A stretch of DNA of 64,000 nucleotides. Source: Zantedeschia hybrid cultivar (lineage: Eukaryota; Streptophyta; Magnoliopsida; Alismatales; Araceae). The stretch covers positions 3,396,001-3,460,000 of the forward strand of contig JARZZO010000011.1 of assembly GCA_030544215.1 (NCBI GenBank), read 5' to 3'. The position numbers and the translations under genes were made by a program. Position 1 is the stretch's first letter; every line of letters begins with the position of its first letter. Below the pieces are notes generated by a model. The model searched no databases, was not told the origin of the DNA, and saw only the letters and a list, made by a program, of their open reading frames with translations. Of this stretch, positions 1 through 10,002 are shown piece after piece.

Positions 1-2718
1 ATACTTCAAAGGAGACTCATGCATTATCTATGATAAGGATGATCTAACAATTGCTGAAGTAAAAATGAGAGAAAATAGAAAATTTCCAATCCAGTGGAGT
101 TATACTCAAGATATAGCTATGAAAGTCCAAGTTGATAACACATGGCTGTGGCATTGAAGATTTGGCTGTTTCCACCTACATGGCATAAAAATACTATATC
201 AGAAAAATATGACGAGAGACTTGCCACCTATACAAGAAGACAAATGTATGCGAAGGATGTCTTCTTGGAAAGCAGCATCAACTACCATTTCCTTCAGGAA
301 AATCATGGAGAGCCAAAGTAACGTCTGCAGACCAATGAGGACGCCATCACTCTATCAAAACAAGTACTTTATTCTCTTCATTGATGACTTTACTAGAATG
401 ACTTGGGTATATTTTATGCGAGAAAAGTCAGAAGTATTCAATATTTTTAAAAGATTTAAGGCTTATGTTGAAAAACAAAGTGGGCATTTCATTAAGGTTC
501 TTAGAAGTGATAGAGGTAAAGAATACACCTCAACTCAATTTGATAAATTCTGCAAAGAAGAAGGCATGGAGCAGCAACCAACTATTGGATATGCTCCTGA
601 GAAAAATGGAGTCTCTGAAAGGGAAAAATAGGATTGTGATGGAGATGGCAAGATCAATGTTAAAAGAAAAGGGTCTTCCCAACAAATTCTGGGCAGAATC
701 AGTCTACACTGCAGTATACTTAACAGCTGTCCAACAAAAGTTGTACAGGGGAAGACACCAATTGAAGCTTGGAGTGGAAAGAAGCCATTAGCCCGACATC
801 TCAAAGTGTTTGGAAGCATATGTTGTGTGCATATTCCAGCAGAAAAGAGATATAAATTAGATGAAGACAGAGAAAGGAATTTTCTTGGCATATTGCAACC
901 AAGCCAAAGGATATCAAATATACAGTCTAAAGACCCAAAAACTCATAGTCTGTCGAGATGTCGAGTTCAACGAGAATGCGGCATGGAACTAGGAAAAAGA
1001 GGAGATTAATAAGCAAAGTATCATAGTTCCTCAATATCAATCAAAAGCTCCAACACATGTATATGAAGAAGAAATTGAAGCTTCAGATGCATCATGCATC
1101 AGAAAGTACAACATCACAGCCATCTCCACTACAAGAAGAAAGTTCATCTCAAGAAGCACCTCCAAGAAGAGTAAAATCCTTGAGAGAAATATATGAAACT
1201 TGCAATTTCATAACTATGGAGCCAGACAACTATGAAGATGCATCAAAACAAGAAGTACGGGTCAAAGCAATGGAAGAAGAAATCAAGACGATTGAGACAA
1301 ATCAAACTTAGGAGCTAGTGAAATGACCTAAAGGCAAAGACATCATTGGAGTCAAAAGGATTTACAAGACAAAGCTTAACCCCAATGGCACAGTACAAAA
1401 GTACAAAGCAAAAGGGCTACTCACAATTGCCGGGTATCGACTATAATGAAACATTTGTAACAGTAGCTCGACTAGACACAATACGAGCTTTTGTTGCATT
1501 GACAGCTCAGAAGCGATGGAAAATTTATCAATTGGATGTTAAGTCAGCATTCCTGAATGGGCATCTTGGAGAAGAAATCTATGTGGAACAGCCACAAGGA
1601 TTCATCATCGAAGGAAAAGAAGACAAGGTACTATGATTAAGAAAAGCTTTATATGGGCTAAAGCAGGCACCACGAGCCTGGTACGGCAGAATTGATAGCT
1701 ATTTTACCAGCCAAGGATTCAGGAGGAGCAACAGTGAAGCAACGTTATACATCAAAACTCAAGGTATGTCTGACACACTTATTGTCTACAGGAAACAATG
1801 AGTGTTTAGTTCAAGAATTTAAGGAAGATATGAAAATACATTTGAGATGAACGACCTTGGACCAATGCATTATTTCCTTGGCATCGAGATAGATCAAACA
1901 AAAGAAGGAATATTTATATCATAAAGGAAGTATGTTGAGAACCTCCTAAAGAAATACAAGATGAACAAGTGCAAGCCAGTTGCTACTCCACTCATTACAA
2001 ATGAGAAGTTTCGAAAAGATGATAATTCCAAAGAATTTGAGCCTCTATATACAGAAGTCTCATTGGAAGGTTACTTGACCTTACTGCCACAAGACTGGAT
2101 ATTATGTATGCAACAAGCCTACTATCAAGATTCATGCAGAGTCCATGCCATATCCATCTTGGAGTAGTAAAAAGAGTTCTTCGATATCTACAAGCGACCA
2201 AGGACTATGGCATCTGGTATAAAGCTACCTCATCCATAGAATTATTTGGTTACACTGACAGTGATTGGGCCGGATCAATAGATGTCATGAAAAGCACATC
2301 AGGATATGCCTTCACATTTGGCTCCATAATATTTTTTTGGGCCTTGAAGAAGCAAGATTGTGTGGCTCAATTGTCAGCAGAAGTTGAGTACATCAGAGCA
2401 ACAACTTCAGCAAGTCAAGCAATATGGCTCAGAAGAATCTTAGAAGAAATGGGCGAGCAACAAAAGGCCATCAAGATATACTGTGACAGTAAGTCCGCTA
2501 TTGCAATAGCTAAGAATCCAGTATTTCACAGTAGAACAAAGCACATTGCAATCAAGTAACACTTCCTTTGAGAAGAAGCATCTAAAGGTGACATTCAGTT
2601 GGAGTAATAGCACAACAATGGAACAACTAGCGGATATCTTCACAAAGATGCTTCCAAGATCAAGGTTTGAATTACTACGAGATATGATTGGAGTCACAAA
2701 GAAATGTAGCAAGGAGGA
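1..2718 (+). pseudogene. Decayed Ty1/copia polyprotein (integrase, reverse transcriptase, RNase H)
   Basis: This is the pol part of a Ty1/copia retrotransposon, read on the + strand and broken by many stops and frameshifts. In order it shows a pre-integrase region (about 60-240), an integrase core (about 300-740, with FIDDFTR and RSDRGKE), a linker, reverse transcriptase (about 1190-1960, with QLDVKSAFLNG near 1530) and RNase H (about 2100-2560, with YCDSKSAIAIAKN). The first catalytic aspartate of the integrase appears as asparagine (SNVCRPM where the family has a TDVCGPM-like motif). The reverse-transcriptase active-site YVDD is missing: the frame runs from LIVY straight into the segment that normally follows it, near 1788, so a short deletion is inferred. 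The gag end lies left of the window. The copy is certainly non-functional and is much older than the copia element at 20-28 kb. Confidence 0.93.
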
Positions 2719-3050
2719 GAGTTAGAACCTGCTAAATTTCTGGAGAAATTTCCAGAATTATGAAGCTCTAGAAATATCATGTACATCCCCATCTTCTCAT
2801 GCATAATATAGAAACTTGTATGAGTATTCTAGAAGTATGTATACTAGAATGTTGGTGAATGATGGTGCGAAGCTTGCCACCGACCCCAAAGGCCTATACA
2901 TAGGCCGCTAGTTGCTGTAAAAAGCTAACTAGTGAATGAAACACCTCAGTCATTCCTCCTTAAAGAGCCCCATGTCCCTTCCACTTCTCTTCCTCCACTT
3001 TTAGAAATAAACCCATAGTTCTAACACCTATTGCTCTCCCTTTAGCAAAA
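2719..3050 (+). repeat. Probable 3' LTR of the decayed copia element
   Basis: A purine-rich stretch (gcaaggaggagag, about 2708-2720) resembling a polypurine tract follows the RNase H remnant. The sequence after it starts with ttagaac, as copia LTRs starting tgttag do, but the first bases have decayed. A TATA-like segment lies near 2805. The right border is uncertain; possible CA ends lie near 3050 and 3091. No target duplication can be checked because the 5' end is outside the window. Confidence 0.5.
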
Positions 3051-3300
3051 CATTACTACCTATTCTTACTAGCCCTTCAAACCATTCCAACAGGTACCCT
3101 CCACTTTTCTGAGCTTCAACTCTTAACAATTGCTTAACTATTGTTCAACTCCAAACTTTTTACTTTGTCTTCCACGACAGACTAACTTACACACATTTAA
3201 GTCACTAGCCCATTAGTAAATAGTAAACTGCATTCCTAAACACTAAACACAATGTTAAACAAAATGAGCAACAAATGCATCCAGGAAGACCACCCACCCA
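3051..3300 (-). other. Intron 2 remnant of the HAD gene next to the copia element
   Basis: This AT-rich sequence follows the donor of HAD exon 2 on the minus strand and reaches the copia LTR. No further exon of the hydrolase could be recognised here. Confidence 0.55.
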
Positions 3301-3301
3301 C

Positions 3302-3918
3302 CTGAAGCTCATCAATCAACTTCTCCCTCTCCGAATCGCCGGTCGGCGGTGTCTCAAAGATCGTCGAAGAAGGCCATCCTTTCTCACCGAAATACCTGCA
3401 CAATCCCACAGTTTCCCATCTAAGACCAAGAAAGAAAATTCAAAAATTCAAGTCAGGAAACAAGAAAAGGAAAACGGGGCAGAAGGTTGCAATTACCATC
3501 TCATCTTGGGCTTGCCCCCGCCGATGCGGTTCTGGAGCTCGTCGTAGAACTCGGGAACCCAATTCACGGGCTCCGAAGGGGAATTGGGGCAGCGGACGTC
3601 GAAGTGGGCGAAGGTGTCGTTGTAGGCCTGGCGGTGTAGGTGCTCCGACTCCAGGATGACCCCGTCGCAGTCGAAGATGAGGGCTTGCAAGGCGGACGAG
3701 GTGGCCGTCGACGGAGCAGAGGCAGAGGCGGCGGCGGCAGCCAGCAAAGAGGCGCGGGGCCTCTGGTCTGATCTCAGCGAATAGGAATGGAACCGAGAGG
3801 GGTTGTGGGCACGGAGGGGGAGGAGGGGAGGCGGCGGCGGCGAGAGATAGTGGGAAGAATTGGCAGGGGAGAAGGGAGAGAGGAGGGGGTTGGGGAGGAG
3901 AGAAGAAGAGCCCGCCAT
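3302..3918 (-). CDS. HAD-superfamily hydrolase, plastid-targeted, exons 1-2 only (At4g39970-like)
   Basis: Exon 1 runs 3918-3497 and exon 2 runs 3395-3302, joined by a GT-AG intron in phase 2. The chosen start (MAGSSSLLPNP) opens a Ser/Pro/Ala-rich leader of about 75 residues, as expected of a chloroplast transit peptide; an upstream in-frame ATG at 4053 adds 45 atypical residues and is less likely. HAD motif I is intact (ALIFDCDGVILES, nucleophile Asp in DCDG), followed by SEHLHRQAYNDTF, which is characteristic of the Arabidopsis At4g39970 group. Exon 2 encodes YFGEKGWPSSTIF and ends LIDELQ before a GT donor at 3301-3300. The cap domain and HAD motifs II-IV are not found between 3301 and the copia element at about 3050, so the gene either continues left of the window across the element or is truncated. 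The substrate is unknown; a sugar-phosphate phosphatase is the family-level expectation. Confidence 0.88.
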
Positions 3919-4118
3919 GTCTGCGTTTTGTGCGCTCTGCACTGCCTTCCTCGCTTTGTTTGTTGTGTGGCGTTGGGTGGGTTTTGAATGGGCGGCATCA
4001 TCGCTTGGGTTGGCCTCCAACGTCCATTCCCACGACTCAAAAAAGGTCTCCACTTAGCGGGTTGGGTGACGGATATGCGTCGGTCAGAGTCGGACACTCT
4101 CAACTAGTAATGTAAAAC

Positions 4119-5154
4119 GGGTCGGATTCTAGGCGGATTCAAAGTAGACCTTTAGTTTAATTTATTAGGTTATCAATTTAAAAAAATTATTCGATAACTA
4201 TCTTATAAGTTATTCATCGATGGTGTAACCGGACCCTTAACATTCCATCTTTATAAGTCAGGAAAAAGTTGTATATATATGTTATCTCATCTACTATGCA
4301 CATCAATTTAGAAAGACTATCTATTTGCTGGAAAACCTACAAAGTTATAAAGTAATAAACAGTTGAATAATTGGGTTATTAGTTACCATTTGCATTCCTA
4401 CTCTCAACTGATTTCTTTGGCGTGTTCTTTTTCTTTAGTAAAATACTTGTTGTAATGTTTCTTGAATCTCTTAAGATGTGGGCTTATTCGAGAATATATA
4501 TAACGAGGATACTGGAGTAAGTATTTCTTTTTTCTAAGCCAAAAATTATGGATTGCATGAATTTTTTTACTAGGAGTTATTCTTATTTATGATTAGCATA
4601 AAATAATAAGCAAAATTGATTATAATTAAATTGAAACAACCATTGTAGTTATAGTATCAAGCTGAACTTTATCTAAGAGGAAACTTATAATCATTGCAGG
4701 AGTAATTTTAAATGAAGTCTCGCTTCATTATGTTCCATGGTTAAAGTGCTTTCAATAGTCAAGTACTGCTTGATCGGACGATCTAAAAAAATCTGAAAAA
4801 TAATAAAAGAAATCAGATTTTTTTGGATTACATTGCCGTGTACTAATAGGTACGGCACGTCGAACCTGACTTAAAAAAAATTCAAACATTTATTTTTTTT
4901 CTAACTTACTGCAATATGTCCCATTGCAGCAGAGCAGAGGACGTTGCAACAATCATTAATCTTGTTTTTGATGGACTTAACCTAGTTTGGGCCTTTATTG
5001 AACGGGTGTGGAGCACCTGTGGGGTTTGACCCCTTGAGGACGTCTTCGTGATCTGTAAGTATTAGACATGATACATAAGAGTTTTACTTGTTGCAATGTT
5101 AATTGAGTGTACAGCCATGCATCTAGATTAGCTTCGATCAGATGGTTATTACAG

Positions 5155-5189
<35 letters not shown>

Positions 5190-5800
5190 AAGAGGGAAGG
5201 GGGAAATAAATTGATCAGATGGCTACACGTGAAACAAATAAATCTCCCCATATAAAGTGGATTATGAGAAAAGAGCCAGTCAATTCTCCTCCACTTTCTT
5301 TGGGAGTGTGCCCAAGTGAACCAGTATCAGCCGTTGGAACTTAAAAGAAGGACCAAAAGAAATTGCTGACTTAGCATCCGAATGAATCCTGTACTTATGC
5401 GATCTGTAAGGAGAAAAATGTAAAATGGAAGAGGGGGAGGAGGAGCAGTGGAGCATCCTTGTGAACGTGCTAGATGTAAAGAAAAAGCATTAGATCTTCA
5501 CAAAGATAATATGACCGAATTCAGTCAGTATAAAAAGGAGGAAGGGGAGTGAGATTTTCAAAAATTTCATTTCGGTCGAGTTGAGCAGTTCGACGGATCT
5601 CACCATCTATTTTCTGCACTGATCGAATTATTGGATCCGGTCGTGTTCTGATAAGATCCGAATTCGAAGAAAAAGAGAGAAGTACTGGAGATAAAAAAGA
5701 CGAGTTCTCCCCTGTCATGAATCAGTGTTCCCAGTGGAAATGTAATGATGCTTCAAATTTACCAGCGGTTCTGGGGAGACTTGAAGCAAATACATAAAAT
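4119..5800. other. Intergenic, AT-rich; possible repeat remnant and a CT/AT microsatellite
   Basis: No gene is recognised. About 4755-4960 has the short cggacgatctaaaaa motif and T-rich runs seen in the fold-back family described below, so it may be a decayed member. A compound microsatellite, (CT)n followed by (AT)n, lies at about 5154-5189. The short frame at 5521-5718 on the minus strand has no recognisable features. Confidence 0.5.
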
Positions 5801-5813
5801 CCAAACCCACCAT

Positions 5814-5819
5814 TTTATT
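5814..5819 (-). terminator. Poly(A) signal AATAAA of the first EXORDIUM-like gene
   Basis: AATAAA lies on the minus strand about 94 bases past the stop codon, a normal position for a plant poly(A) signal. Confidence 0.6.
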
Positions 5820-5912
5820 GCTCTATGTGCATAGCATCAAAACATGTACATAAAACTCCAAATACCAAACTACAACAAGTTTCATATCGAATATATATAT
5901 CCACAAACACCA

Positions 5913-6845
5913 TCACACCAAGGTCGAACACGTACAAGTAGAAGCGTCGAACAGCGCCGGCAGCAAGTACTTCCTCCCCGCTGCACCGTTCGCGTTGTAG
6001 CTCGCACCAGTGGCGCCGTCCACCAGCAAATCCCCGGCATAGCCAGGATACGCCCCCTTCCCGTACACGCCTGGGCACACCGCCGCCACCTCCACCGGCG
6101 CGTCCCTCACCCCCTGGAAGAACCCGCCGCCAGCCGGGTTGGTCACCGCGCCCCCCAGCACGGTGGCAAGGTTAATGACCATGCCGTCCACCCCCACGTC
6201 CCCGTTGGGCGCCACCAGCGGCGGGGCCTGCGGCCCGTAGAGGGGCTGGTGGAAGGGCCACGCGCACTGGCCCGGGCACTGGCTCGCTGAGTTACCCACC
6301 CAGGCGTAGGCTGACCCGGTGTGCTCGTCCGAGCCGTGGAACCCGCAGTTGCTCATGCAGAACCCCTCCACGGCGACGTCCTCCGACGTTAGCACCAGCG
6401 CCAGGCTTCCCCTCCTCGGGCTGGCCTTGCCCGCGAGCTCGGCGACGTCTGCCCGGCTCAGGGTCTTCCCCATGGAGTAGCCGTCGTCGCTGAGCTGGCC
6501 GGCGAGGAGGACCCGCGTCTTCTTCTTCCCCGCTCTGAGCACGTAGCTGTCGACGGTGCTCCACCAGTGGGAGACAGAAGGGTTGGTGGCGATGGGAGAT
6601 GTGTTCTCGGGGGTGAGAGAGAGGAGGAAGTCGGAGACGATAGACTTCTGGGCCGTCGTGAACGTGCCGTACCAGAGGATGGAGATGGGTACGTCGCCGT
6701 TCAGAAGAGCTCCATGGTGGTAGGTAAAGATGGTAGCTGGGGGTTTGTACAGAGAGGCCAGCTTCCTGCTGGAGCCATGACAGAGCTGCGCAAGGCTCAG
6801 GAATAGTAGTAGGAGGATGCGCTTTGAGTCACGTAGGGAAGCCAT
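5913..6845 (-). CDS. EXORDIUM-like protein (PHI-1 family), copy 1
   Basis: An intact single-exon gene of 310 residues, the usual length for the phosphate-induced-1/EXORDIUM family (PF04674). Residues 1-25 form a hydrophobic signal peptide ending near CHGSS, so the product should enter the secretory pathway and reach the apoplast. Family hallmarks are visible: ILWYGTFTTAQ (56-66), EDVAVEGFCMSNCGFHG (155-171), WVGNSASQCPGQCAWPFHQ (182-200), PPLVAPNGDVGVDGM (208-222) and CPGVYGKGAYPGYAGDLL (257-274). Conserved cysteines lie at 163, 167, 190, 194 and 257. In Arabidopsis, EXO and EXL proteins promote cell expansion and respond to brassinosteroid or carbon status; that role is inferred from the family. 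The start is the first ATG after a TATA box 120 bp upstream, and is supported by the signal peptide. The minus-strand gene is GC-rich with no introns, as usual for this family. A second, diverged copy lies at 53724-54668. Confidence 0.96.
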   Translation of the reverse strand: MASLRDSKRILLLLFLSLAQLCHGSSRKLASLYKPPATIFTYHHGALLNGDVPISILWYGTFTTAQKSIVSDFLLSLTPENTSPIATNPSVSHWWSTVDSYVLRAGKKKTRVLLAGQLSDDGYSMGKTLSRADVAELAGKASPRRGSLALVLTSEDVAVEGFCMSNCGFHGSDEHTGSAYAWVGNSASQCPGQCAWPFHQPLYGPQAPPLVAPNGDVGVDGMVINLATVLGGAVTNPAGGGFFQGVRDAPVEVAAVCPGVYGKGAYPGYAGDLLVDGATGASYNANGAAGRKYLLPALFDASTCTCSTLV

Positions 6846-6964
6846 TTCCGAAGGGGAAGCTCTCTAGTGGGAGCTTGTAGAGGTTAAGGAGTAGGCAGGG
6901 AGAGATTTGAAATGTGGAGGGGAAGCTTGGGATGGGATGGAGTGGGGTGGGATGGGGGGGAAGG

Positions 6965-6972
6965 TATATATA
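6965..6972 (-). promoter_or_regulatory. TATA box of EXORDIUM-like copy 1
   Basis: TATATATA lies 120-127 bp upstream of the ATG on the minus strand. The spacing is almost the same as in the second EXORDIUM-like gene (TATA to ATG, 115-122 bp). Confidence 0.7.
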
Positions 6973-7119
6973 GGATCCTTGCCCGCCTACAGTCCTTGCC
7001 CAAAAGGAAGGAGGGGGAGATGCTTCCATGGTTGGGGTGGGAGAGGGGTGTTAGCCATCACCTTCCTGTTCTTGTTAACACTGGTCACGGGATTCCAAGC
7101 GGGAGATGGGAGGGTGGCA

Positions 7120-7121
<2 letters not shown>

Positions 7122-7185
<64 letters not shown>
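7122..7185. repeat. (TC)32 microsatellite upstream of EXORDIUM-like copy 1
   Basis: An uninterrupted 64-base TC tract. Read in the direction of the gene it is a GA repeat about 280-340 bp upstream of the ATG. Plant GAGA repeats can bind BPC/BBR factors; a role here is only possible. Confidence 0.9.
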
Positions 7186-7188
<3 letters not shown>

Positions 7189-7189
7189 T

Positions 7190-9075
7190 TGGTTTGATGT
7201 TTTTGCAAATGTTTCTATTGGTGGAGAGGTTTGGGGTTATCCCCATCACATAGATTTAGGTGCTGTCGTCTAGCAAGGGGTCAGGGGGGGGGAGTGGGGG
7301 AGAGTAGTATATTACTGAAGCTGAAGCTGTGGGCGGATGCATGTGTGGGGAGAGGGTTTCCACGGCGAGATGTGTGGTGTAAGTACAGTAGATTTATCGG
7401 AAACAGGAAAAGAAAAGAGGTGATTAGGGCTTTATTATATATAATTTATAAGTGCTTAACTTGGGAGGAAGGCGCTTTCTACGAGAAGCCAGCTTGGGGG
7501 TGCCTCCTAATTAACCAAGATGCGGATTGGGAAGGAGGGGAAGGGGGGCTTGCAATTCTTTTCCCCCACTCTTTAAAGAGAGTGGTACAAGTCCTTTCTC
7601 CTTTTATCTGAAGGAATTTTAAGTGCATGTGGAGAATATATTATTATTATTTTTGAAATATGAGAGTATATCATTTCAAAAGGCATCAAGTGAAACAACT
7701 AATTTGGAAGAGAAGTACTCCATCTCTAGCCAGATTATGCAATCCAGTGAAATAAGTAATTTGTAGCAAATTCTATGCATGGGTACATGTGGAATTGTTT
7801 AAGTAAAAGAAAAACTATTAGATATGTGAATATTGATATTACTGTGTAAACGTGGATGTAAACCCTGTTTTTTTTTCTTTTTTGAGGTTTGAGGGCTAGC
7901 TACCACATAAATTGGATAGGAAGGCACAGTTTCATAAGTATATCATAATTAGGTTAATCCTAAACAAGATTACTTTTGAAGACAAACATTAGTTGTAAGC
8001 TAAAGTTTCTATCTTCTGGGGGTCTTTCACGGAAAATAATCAATTTGACAAGAAAATGGATAGTCAGTATGGTAATCGCATACGTTTCATAGATGTAGAA
8101 CAAATATTACTACATAAATTCAACTTGTAAAAATGTAATAATAATTGCATATTTTTTATAGTTAAATTTGAGCATAATGAACCAACGCAAATACAGGAGA
8201 TAAAGTACATGCATGCATGCATAAACCAACTTAGCTATCAACCTTTAATTATGTATGTATGAGAACCGTGAATTGCTTCTATCAAGGGGTAGATTAGAAG
8301 CTTTCCTTCGTTCTTGCTCCCCCTTCATGTAGAATATTCCTTCTAAGTGTAGGGGAAACCTTTGAGGATTACTCTTGGTTCCATGGACCTAAACTTCAAA
8401 ACAATTAGGTTCTACCCATCAATCGAGTCTATGGGACCTCCGACGAAATCTTTCCTATCTAAACTTATGTTGCCCGGCCAAGTATCTAATGAACACTCTC
8501 ATAAAACGTTAACATCTAGTGGACAGTTGATTAGTAAACTGTTCATTAAATTCTCTTGGATCTTCTACTAGATCTACTTGATCTCGAATCAATGAGATTA
8601 GACTTGTGACTACGATGATAATTGATGAGCCATGTCTTGATGTTGCTCAAACTATTTTCTATGTAAGGTTAAAACTGTTCTTTAAGTTACCCAGTGACTC
8701 TAGATCTTGTTACTTAGTTCTGAAGACAACAAAAGAATTGACAGATACACATGAATGAGAAAGAAACCTAGATATGCTCCTCGATCATGCTGATCCAGCT
8801 GAACCTAGCTAGCTAGTTGTTCAATCAAATCTCTCCAAAATGCCGGAGAATCTCTCCAAACATTGAGCCATTGGTCGGCTAGAATAAATAATTAAATGGT
8901 TAGACTAGTAGGGGGACTATGTTCGTTGGGGTACCTCCCATTGTTCATCTCCTCTTACATAAGCCTAGCTAGACTGGAAACTTTGTTTTGAAGCAAAGAT
9001 TAATTTGGATGGCCCCAGATACCACTAAGTTCAATTATTAGTCCCCGCTAACCATCAGAATAGGGTTCCGCAATG
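7190..9075. other. Intergenic; no gene recognised
   Basis: The sequence is moderately AT-rich with short frames on the plus strand (7231-7611 and 8362-8571) that lack any recognisable domain. A short catg repeat lies near 8210-8222. No RNA gene is seen. Confidence 0.5.
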
Positions 9076-9080
9076 TGCAT

Positions 9081-9997
9081 TGATGTAGCCGAAGCTATCA
9101 CGACCGGATTCCGAGGCCGGAATCTGAAGAGATGGATCCGGTGCTTGGTCGGATCGGTGTTCAGAGGCCCGACGGGGATCCGGAAGGCGAAGGGTGCAGA
9201 GGCGAAGCCGAAGGTCCGAAGGCCGAGGGATGCTCGGTCGGTGGCTGGTTCGCTCCGGGAAGTCGGGGCCGAGGCTCCTTCGGCGGACGAAGGGGCGGCG
9301 CGAGACCGAGTCTCCTCTGTCGCGGGGCAGCCGGCGCACGGCGTCGAGACCAGGGAGAGGAGTCCGAGGTCGGCGGTCGAGACCGACTCGGGAAGGTCGA
9401 CGATGATTCGAACCGAGCTCCTGCAGGAGGAGAAGAAGAAGAAAACCAGTCAGCAGGAGTCCCGGGCTTCAGCCTAGGGGAACCCCCTCCGACGGTCAAG
9501 TTAGCTCCTGAAGAAGATTCGATTCAGAAGGCAAAGAGAGTAGCTTTAATGCTTTTCGGACTGTAGTCCTTAAGGGTCTCGGAGGCTTGGGGAAGCATCC
9601 TTTTGGCAATAAATAGCGGTGTATTTATAGCAAAGGATAGCGGATGGTTAACGGTGACAGCCGATATAGGACTAAATGCGGGCTTACTGATAAACCGTCA
9701 TAGTGCCTGATCCGCCACCGGAGTGGGCCGGACTCGGCTATCGGGCCGAAGGGGGTTGGGCCGCTGATGAGCCGAAGCCTGTTGGGCCCTAGACTGCCAC
9801 GCTGTTCCCGGGCCGTAGGCTGGTGGGCCGCTAACGGGCTGAAGCCTATTGGGCCGGGAGCGACGGTGCCGCTTACGGGCCGAGGGCTGTTGGGCCGCTG
9901 ATGGGCCGAAGGCTCCCAGAGGGCCTGGTACTGCTGCTGTTGGGCTGAACGGAGTTTGGGCTTGCTTTAATGGGCCGAATCGGATTCTGCCTCATCA
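9081..9997 (+). mobile_element. Solo LTR, family L1, copy 1 (917 bp), TSD tgcat
   Basis: The segment begins TGATGTAGCCGAAGCTATCA and ends CGGATTCTGCCTCATCA, so it has the TG...CA ends of an LTR. It is flanked by a perfect 5-bp duplication, tgcat, at 9076-9080 and 9998-10002. The inside is GC-rich and contains a TATA-like tatttatag near 9620. There is no internal retrotransposon coding sequence, so it is a solo LTR left by LTR-LTR recombination. The same ends occur at 16489-17104. Frames on both strands here (such as 9073-9477) are by-products of the high GC. Confidence 0.9.
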
Positions 9998-10002
9998 TGC
10001 AT

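Noticed and set aside
3787..4115. Plus-strand frames opposite HAD exon 1
   Set aside because: They are antisense shadows of the transit-peptide coding sequence.
9055..9566. Several overlapping frames of 70-144 codons in the GC-rich solo LTR
   Set aside because: They lie inside an LTR with target duplications, overlap on both strands and show no domain.
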